A stretch of 64,000 bases of DNA from Alopecurus myosuroides (Eukaryota > Streptophyta > Magnoliopsida > Poales > Poaceae), in assembly GCA_028641055.1 (NCBI GenBank), contig CM054060.1, positions 210,204,445-210,268,444 of the forward strand, read 5' to 3'. This document shows positions 56,617-64,000 of this stretch, piece after piece. The notes below the pieces were generated by a model. That model had not been told where the DNA came from, made no database searches, and saw only the letters and a list, made by a program, of their open reading frames with translations. The position numbers were made by a program, and so were the translations under genes. The first letter of the stretch is position 1. Each line of letters starts with the position of its first letter.

Positions 56617-59319
56617 CCCCCTAAATCGACGCCGAGCCGTGCTCGTGTCCGGCCGCCGCCGCACCATTGTCGCCGGCCTCCCTCCGGTTGATCCCAGGAA
56701 ACGGCGCAGACCCTAGGTGGTTCCCCGCAACGAGTACAACGCGTAGATGCCCTCGAATCGCAAAACGGTGCCCGGTTTCGCTCGATTTGGCTTGCCGGAA
56801 TCATTCCCGCCGGCGGGATGACGCACGCTCGCGTCATGCGGGCGTCAGCAGCGCCTTGACCCCGCGCAGCGGAGTCAAACCTGCTGGTGGCCCCTGCGCT
56901 CGCCTGCGTGGCAGCCCCCATGGCATCCTGGCCCGCGAGTCAGCGACTCGAGCTAGATCCCGCCGCGGTGGATCTAGATCTGGCCGGCCCATTTAGCAGA
57001 TCTAGCCCAGCAGCAGTTCTTTTCCATTTATTTTTGACAGAAATGGTACATGGTTACTTTAGGCCCTAAAAGGCAACCTAAAAGATGATTTTGACCAAAC
57101 AAAAATTCACAGTGGTACATAAACTAAATCTAAACCACATCCAACTTGTAGATCTACATTTGGATGAATATTTTTGAAATGAAAAATGGTTTGGCAACAG
57201 GTACCAGAAACACCACAATGAGCACCATTTTAATTTCACAACTCAGAATGAAGTGAGGGAAATTGCATTGGAAAGCCCTTGAAATTTCCTAAAAGGACCA
57301 ATTAACCTTCCTTCCAAATTCCTAGTATTTTTGAAATAGCATGCAATTTGGTAAAACACCAGAGAGCACTTTGGTGATTTTTATAAAATAATTAAAGATG
57401 AATTTTGATGTAAACTCAACTGGATGGTCTTTTATATGTTTAGGTCTATCAAAACCTAGATGGGTTTAATTTTTAGAGCATCCTAGAAAATTTGGTGGAC
57501 AGATCTTTGTTTCACCTGTTTCTGCCATTTTGGCATTTTTAGGTAATTACTTTGTGTGAGTTATTTTTGTGTTGCAATATTGTTTTCTAGCATGTATAAG
57601 TTGTGTGCACTTGTTTCTAAGTGTTACTTAGCTATTTTAGCATGTTAGATTGTGTGGACTTGGGTTGAGAAGAAATAGGATTTTTTTTATTAACATATGA
57701 TTATTCTCTAGTTAATATTTGCATAGCATTTTTGAGTGTTAACTTTATGTGCAAAAACTTGGATTGTTCATTGGATCCAGTACCATGTTGGTACTTATAT
57801 TGTGTTGTTATCACCTCTGCTAGATTGCATTTGAATTGGTAGAAAAGCATGAGTAGTTTTGTCATGGCTATGAAAATGTTGGAAAAATTCCCTCATGAGT
57901 GGAATTTTTGACATAATGATTTGTGGTTGTGTAGCCACCTATTTTTGGGTTGTGTTCATAGGACCAGTATAATTTTGATGATGTTCTTATGAGTACTTGA
58001 CCCCTATAGTTTTCACTTGTGTGAAAACAATAGCATGAGTAGCATTACCTTGCTTGTGTTAGCATCCTATTATTTTCTACTAGTATGGTTATTGCACAAG
58101 GTGCTAGTTTAGTCTTTTGTTAATTTTTAGCAAGTATGACCAGAGGCTTTGTGACCTCTTAATGCTTTGTTATGCTAGTGGAACACCCACTGGTGTCATT
58201 GCATTTTTGGTGGAAACATTATTTCCCCCACACTAGATGTGTTTCTTTTCTATAGTTCTATAACTAGTGAGTGCCTAGTATTTTTGGCCTTGGGATTTTT
58301 TAGTGCTAAATGAAAATGTGTATGCTTCTGTTTGTAAGTGGTTATAATCATGTGTGGCTTGCTAGTAAAAATCCATCTTTGGAGTGTTGGTTGATTCCTC
58401 TAGTAATGCCCTTTTTATTACTACTAGTATGTAGGAGTTGCCCTGCAAATTGATGCATTGTTTTGCTAAATGGGATATTTTTGTTATAGCAAGTATATAT
58501 GTTTTTCACTAATGTTTTTATGACATGGACCCTCTGGTTGTATTTCAATTACTTGATTGAAATGCATCCATTGATTCTTCATGTTTGAGTAGTACTAGTT
58601 TCCTTAGCATTTTTGTATTGAATAATTTTTCCTGCCAACTTGTGTTTGGTAGATGTGTGTGAATCCTTGCATAAGGACATGTTTTCATTTAACATTATGA
58701 TAACATGTTTCCTTGTTTGCATTTTAGTACTTTACATGTTATGCATGCTTGCATAGCAAACCCTTAGTGGAAGCATGTCTATAGGATTCCTCCTTTTTAG
58801 GCATAGTTTCTATTGTTCTCACTATGAGAATTGTGTGTTTCGTGATGAGTCTATTACCTTGTTACACTTGTGTAGGCTCACTGATTTGTAAAAGTAACTT
58901 TTTCAAATCATGTGCCTTATTTATTCTTGATGTCAATTTAGACTTAGTAGGATAGCTACCTTTTTGTTTTTGTGGTTTGGTTGATAGACCCATTGCCATG
59001 ATTATTTTTGTGCATGTTTTATATACTCTTAGTAGTCTCACCCTTGTGAAACTAATTGTATTTTGGGTTTGTTAATATCTTGGTATGAGAGTGGCACACC
59101 CACTGAATCCATGATATTGAGGTTGTGAGATATGTTCCTCCAACCTTGAGCTGTCTTATTAAATGGCATTTCTGCCAAGTGTGTTTGTTTGATTGTTTGC
59201 CTCCATTAATAATTGTGTGATTGGTTATTATTAGTTTCCTTGCTGTATGTATTGTTATGTATGGTTGCTTGCCTTGATTGGTTCTGAATGTGTGTCCTTT
59301 ATTCCTTTTACGGCGTTAG

Positions 59320-59421
59320 AAAACGAAGAGGAAGGAAGTGTCGTGAAGCTCTGTTTCAAGTTCCAGTCACTCCAAAACCAGGGACACAAGGAGATACCAA
59401 GCAAGCCATCCTGATGCTTGC
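59320..59421 (+). other. LTR mini-exon in 6.1-kb LTR
   Basis: It follows CGGCGTTAG and reads, after two bases, NEEEGSVVKLCFKFQ and on to a TGA. The acceptor and first bases match 15862 in the minus-strand LTR, and the acidic start matches those at 320, 8203 and 28387. The GC donor of the other LTRs is degenerate here (ACCAAGCAAGCC), so in this copy the frame may simply read to its stop. Confidence 0.4.
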
Positions 59422-60577
59422 TGATACAATACTTATCATTATCCATCATGCATGTTTTACCTCTGAAGTTTTACAAAAACTTGATTATCAAAACTATTTT
59501 TGATGTGGCTATTACTACTATACTAGTATATAGGTTACTATCATGCCAGTAGTTAAACTTGGTAATACCAAGCCCATAAGCCACCATATGGTATTTATTA
59601 CCATCAAATATACTAGTCCCTAAGTGTACACCCTAAAATTGTGATTCTACAAAACAAAGGCTTTACGGAAAAACCCGGAGAAAAGGCGGATCCTTGTTCT
59701 CCGAAGGAATGTGGAAGTGGTCATTTTTGAGAAAGTGGTGTTTTCAAAAATGACACATAACCTAGTCTTCGCCGGACAACCTTTACCGTACTGCCACCCT
59801 ACCCCAATATGGGCATGGGGCTTAACTTGAAGTTTGTTCTTATTAGTGTGTGCTATCTCACTCGCTATAAGGGGCGTCGTACCCTCGAACCAAATGTCGT
59901 GGAGACATATAAAGTGTGGGATTAATTTTCCCTCCGGATGCAGCAGTTGGGGCTCCTGGCTTGGCGGGGATTAGCTCGGTGCCGGGGAGCAGACACTCGA
60001 CTGAGAGATAGACATATACTAGCTTGAACATAGTGAATGGTTATGATCAGATACCTGATGTTTGCATACTGTTGTTACAGTCCGTGGTTGTTTCACGGTA
60101 GGTGTACTGGATCTGGTGGATGAGTACACCTCTGCAGAGTACAACTTTTTCGAAGAAGCCGCGTCCTCGGATATGGACAGTTGAATGGCCATGTAGCTAG
60201 CATTGTGTCAATGTTTTCAAAAAGAAAGTTTTTGAAAGGGAATTTTTGGAAAGGAAGTGTTGAACTTGTGAAGTTCGGAAAGGAACGGAAACTTATACCG
60301 TGGAGGTATCGTCGATGATGAAAATCCAGATGTTGTTATACAAAACAAAATGTTTTGCAAAGAAAACCTTTTCTACTCTAAGCAAGAATTCTGGAAACTG
60401 ATTCCAAGAAGTTTTGCAAAGAGAAAAATATTCTTTTAACAAAACTTTACGAAACCTCTTTTACATGTGATATCTACAAGAGAAATAAAACTATATTATT
60501 TTCTTATGAAGTATCTTCTTCAACGAAGATACAGATTAACCTGACTGCAACTGTGGTGTCATCATATATGCACACCA

Positions 60578-60784
60578 TTGATAGTGAACCCTATTTATAG
60601 CCTACCTATTCCACCATATAAGCATACTTGCATGTTGGTAAGTGATATGATGGATGTCTTGCTGAGTACATTCAAATGTACTAATTATGGTTTCGCCCCT
60701 GGTATCTACTTGCCAGACTTTGAGAAGGAGCCTCCGAAGGATATCTATGAAGAGAAGTACGGAGCTGACGGCTTTGCGAACTAG
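60578..60784 (+). CDS. LTR-resident short ORF with acidic tail
   Basis: A 68-codon ORF near the LTR 3' end: a hydrophobic N-terminus, then GFAPGIYLPDFEKEPP, an acidic middle and ADGFAN stop. The palindrome GTACATTCAAATGTAC (60666-60681) sits inside it, and the same arrangement occurs in the minus-strand LTRs. No known domain. It could be the last exon of the LTR mini-gene. Confidence 0.4.
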   Translation: MIVNPIYSLPIPPYKHTCMLVSDMMDVLLSTFKCTNYGFAPGIYLPDFEKEPPKDIYEEKYGADGFAN

Positions 60785-61067
60785 GATCGTCTCCGGGTCA
60801 GCAGCCTGTAGGTTAAGGCGTGACTTGGGCTCGTCTACTTTGTGTTTTTAATTGTCTTCCGCTGTGTTTGTTAAGTTGCCTGCCCTTTTGGCAGTTGTGT
60901 TAAACTTGATCATGTGATCTTTTATGTAATACCTTTTTGTATTCGTGTAATGGATGATGTATTTCTGTGTGCCAACTTTGTATGTTGTTCACGACTGATC
61001 TTTCTGGGATCGTGAATGTATGCATACGGAGGGTTTCAGACTGCCGGTCTGGGGGTCCTTACAGAGT

Positions 61068-61080
61068 TGGTATCAGAGCC
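61068..61080 (+). other. Primer binding site, initiator-Met type
   Basis: TGGTATCAGAGCC four bases after the LTR end, identical to the site of the minus-strand element at 21846-21858. Confidence 0.87.
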
Positions 61081-62579
61081 ATCCTGACCTTAGGAGACCT
61101 TAGTTAGCATGGACGTCAGATAGGAAAGAAAAGTATTTTTGAGTAAAAACCTATTTACCATCTAAATTATTTTTATCTAAGGGAATTTTAGTATATTTTC
61201 CCTCCTTATTATCTTTTCAAAAAGATTCTAAATGCATATCAAGGGCGTCCTTGAACAGTGGTTCGAAGGGCGGGCCTTACAGAATTGGTATCTCTCTCGA
61301 TTAAGAGTTTATTTCTTACTTGTTTGCAACTGCTCCGCTCTGTTTTTGAAACATCTCTCGTATTTGAAGTTTTCTGTACTGAAAATAGTTGGGGTTTCAA
61401 AAACAAATTGTTGCATAGTCCGTTAAAAGTTTTATCAAAACTTTACTTCTAGTATCTTGTTTCCATCCAAAAAACTTGTATACTTGCCGATGTCCCGAGA
61501 AGACCAAAATAATTGCCTAGCTCTACAGTGATGATGGTCAGAAGTAGATATAGTTCTTCAGCCACTTCTAGGATTTTGGATCAGTCTAGATTGGAGTAAT
61601 TTAGCGATGACCCCATGAGTCGTCTCCCCCGACGTAGCTCCAATGGAGCCTTGCTTGTGTGTTTTGGCTTGCTTATGTGTGCCCGTAGGACTTTGTGCTA
61701 TTGTGTGGTGTAGAATTTGGTTCATCTAGGCTTCTATATGTTTGTGGGGTGCTCAAATTTTGCAAATTTGTGATTGCCCCGCTCTTGTTTTTGAATCGCC
61801 TCTTGTTAGGTTTTTGCAAGCAAAAATGTTTGTATAATGTTCAAAAACAAGAATTTGTTGCTTAAACTTATACTTGTTTTCTCTTCGAAATGTCACCCGT
61901 CGTGAACCACCACCATCTCCCCCATCATCAATAAAAGCACCGTTGGGCCTAAATAGAGGACCATCAAGCCACACGAGCTGATAGCGTTGCTACCAGTGAT
62001 GCGCTCCAACAGATAAAGCTCCAACAACGACATCCTTCAAAGGAGAAAAGGCGTGAAGAAAACCAACCAATACTGACCAAAACCTCTGTGTTTTGTCTGT
62101 TTGCAAAAGACTCTTTTTACCCTGTTGGCTAAATTTCGCACCTTTTTATGTTCCCTTTTAAAAGACCAAACTAGAGAGATCCCCTTTTAAAAGTTATATA
62201 CCTCCCTCCTCTGGAGAAAGGTGAAAAAGAAGTCTTCACATGCCATGATGCGCAACCCCCTCAAAAGCCAATCCAAAGAGCACAATTCAATGTTCGACGT
62301 ACGATGACGCTAGTCGTATCTTGTCGGACAAACATAATTAAATAGGAAACTAACAAGACTAACATGTTTTGCCTAATCTTAGGTTGACACCTAACCAAAG
62401 CATGCGAACTACTGACAACTCTTTCTAAACCAAGGAATTAAGTGATTTAAGACACCTTTTAATCTAGTTGGTAAAAAGGAGAAGTCACGAGAAAATAAGA
62501 TGTTGACTTATTCGTTTACTAGTCAACAGGATATCGGGTGTATCTACTTTGGAAACCAAATCTTAATAGACATTGTAGG
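61081..62579 (+). other. Leader/interior of long-LTR element, no gag-pol
   Basis: The first ~450 bases match the leader of the minus-strand element (GTTAGCATGGACGTCAGATAGG; GATGTCCCGAGAAGACC). A second LTR-end-plus-primer-site-like word lies at 61268-61291. Two diverged copies of a ~95-bp block start near 61320 and 61760. Remaining ORFs are short and unsupported. Confidence 0.55.
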
Positions 62580-64000
62580 TACTATGAAATTCGGGGTTTA
62601 GAAATTAAGTGAACGATGGAATGGATATGATAGATCTAGAAAACAACAGTTTTCCTGTTTTTGTTTCTTTGTGTGCTCTTGATTGAAACAAATTTGTGTT
62701 TTATTCAATCTTGCTTCCTAACTTATATGGACTTGTTAGAACTTGTTATTATGTTGTCTTCTTGCAATAAATCTACCCTAGAAAGTGTGTGCATGATTGG
62801 AAACTCGAATGAAAATAAGATAGCATTTGTTACCTTCTAGTTTATTATTTGGAAGTATCGTGAGAACTAGATTTGTGTATATTTCTTAGTAGATTTTGTG
62901 CTATGTTTTCTTTGAGTCCAGTACCATTTAGGTACTGTTATTTTTATGCTTGTACCTATGTTAGCTTGCATGTCTCTTAATAATAAAGCATGTGTAAGCA
63001 TTGTTATCAGTTTGCACTAGTATTGTTCGCTAGATTAAATAGCCTTATATTTTTATCTGGTATGCAAAGTTTTTCACGAGTAACCAGAGGCTTAGTACCT
63101 ATTTTCCCTTGGTATTAGTAGGCCATAGCCCACTGGTCCCATTGCATTTTTGCTTGAGGATGAAAATCCCCAACCATACACATGTGTCAAAATAGCATGT
63201 TTCACTATGTGATTGATTTCTATTTTCCACCATGGAAAATATAATTGTTTCTTTTCACCTATACAAGTGAGAAGTTTATTTCTTATTAGTAAATACTAGT
63301 ATGTTTAGGTGTGATCCTTTTTTTAGCATAATATTCCTTAGGGTCATCATGTTAAGAAATGTTTCACTAGCGTGTGCTAAAATTAAATTGTTCGCAAATA
63401 AAATAAATTCCTCTTGATTGGTAGATTGTTTGTGAATAATTTTAAATAGAGTGTATGGATTTTTGAAAAGGTTTAGATAACTTTTCATTAATTGCATAGA
63501 TACTGGTTGTGTGAGTTATACCTTGCTTGTTTGCTAGTAATTGGTTAAAGGAAACATAAATTGCTAGCAGAAATTTCTGCATGTTTAATAGTTGTTTCAT
63601 GGGATTGTTTTGATGTTTGTGCTTAATAACATGAGTAAGTTTTGTGTACTGTTATTAGGTACACTTATATTCATGACTTGCTTGTTTAATTTTAAACATC
63701 ATGATAGCAATTGTTTGCTTCTCTAGAGTGAAACTAGTTTCACCACTATAAAATGGTGATTTTTGCTCTAGTATTACCCTCTTTTTATTTTATGAGAATA
63801 TGTGTTGATATAGCATGTTTAGGAAGTTATTACTTCTGTTATCATGCCATGAATTATTTAGTTGCATGTTCTATGGTTATAGGATATGATTATCTCTTAT
63901 AGCATGCTGGTGTAGATTTTACATACTAGTGTGTTATTTGTGCAGTCCTGTTTTTTTTATGCCTGTGTAATAGGAGTTTTATCTTGTGTGAAGATAGTGT
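62580..64000 (+). repeat. Sequence resembling the AT-rich LTR intron, continues past window
   Basis: Blocks such as GAGTCCAGTACCATTTAGGTACT (about 62915) and ACCAGAGGCTTAGTACCT...CCACTGGTCCCATTGCATTTTTG (about 63083-63152) match 57775-57800 and 58139-58210 of the LTR in the same order. It is a diverged partial LTR of the same family group, without a visible LTR start. No gene seen. Confidence 0.5.

Larger units (their letters stand above)
54978..61063 (+). repeat. 5' LTR of long-LTR element, 6.1 kb
   Basis: It begins TGTCACATCCCAA at 54978 and ends GGGGTCCTTACA at 61063, followed by the primer binding site. Layout: AT-rich U3 (to about 56250); GC-rich leader (56340-57000) with a possible GT donor (TAGGGTAAG at 56578); an AT-rich presumed intron (57000-59319); the acidic mini-exon from 59320; and an acidic tail ORF ending at 60784. 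It matches the minus-strand LTR 13158-19965 in the mini-exon start, the block around 60080-60200 (15050-15120 there) and the end. No protein gene is supported in U3 or the intron. Confidence 0.85.

Overview
The window is nuclear DNA from a grass, most likely a Triticeae species (wheat, barley, rye or a relative). The evidence is wall-to-wall Ty3/gypsy LTR retrotransposons with multi-kilobase LTRs, nested insertions with 5-bp target-site duplications (TSDs), a Stowaway MITE, Helitron ends, and an LTR end of the style common in Triticeae Athila-like elements. I found no intact cellular gene, rRNA or functional tRNA. Species and family names are inference from motifs, since no database could be searched.

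Layout. (1) 1-9914: a chromodomain-type Ty3/gypsy element (Tekay/Del-like) on the + strand. It has a partial 5' LTR, an extra 289-codon ORF upstream of gag, a gag-pol broken by two TAG codons, a polypurine tract and a ~4-kb 3' LTR. (2) 9915-13157: an unassigned stretch and a decayed retroelement coding fragment, split by a reverse-oriented Helitron (10752-13020) that carries a Stowaway MITE. (3) 13158-22294: a minus-strand element with very long LTRs (left LTR 13158-19965, containing a 614-bp foldback element), a gene-poor 1.9-kb interior and a truncated 5' LTR. (4) 22295-33309: a candidate Helitron 5' end followed by 19 tandem units of ~357 bp, split by a complete 3572-bp solo LTR (26800-30371, TSD AGAGT), then a short unassigned region. 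(5) 33310-53940: an LTR remnant, then a badly decayed Tat/RIRE2-like gypsy element. Its gag is interrupted by a minus-strand gag-plus-protease element (34713-49063, TSD ACAAG), which is itself interrupted by a + strand Tat-like element (35708-46349, TSD CTCTT). The innermost element has a broken pol and a seven-exon antisense gene with its own TATA box. (6) 53941-54977: the start of another LTR with an array of GGCCGGAATATTCCGGCC-like palindromes in U3. (7) 54978-64000: a 6.1-kb LTR, an initiator-Met-type primer binding site and an interior without gag or pol, from the same family group as region 3.

How the parts relate. Nesting order and LTR divergence agree: five differences in 478 bp for the innermost element, 23 in 613 bp for the element that holds it, counted by eye. 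Four long LTRs (regions 1, 3, 4 and 7) share a short acidic coding block that starts right after a splice acceptor in the same phase. Several also share a GC-type splice donor, and they share a short acidic ORF end near the LTR 3' end. I regard this LTR-resident, possibly spliced mini-gene, together with the dsRNA-binding-like upstream ORF, as the most interesting under-described material here.
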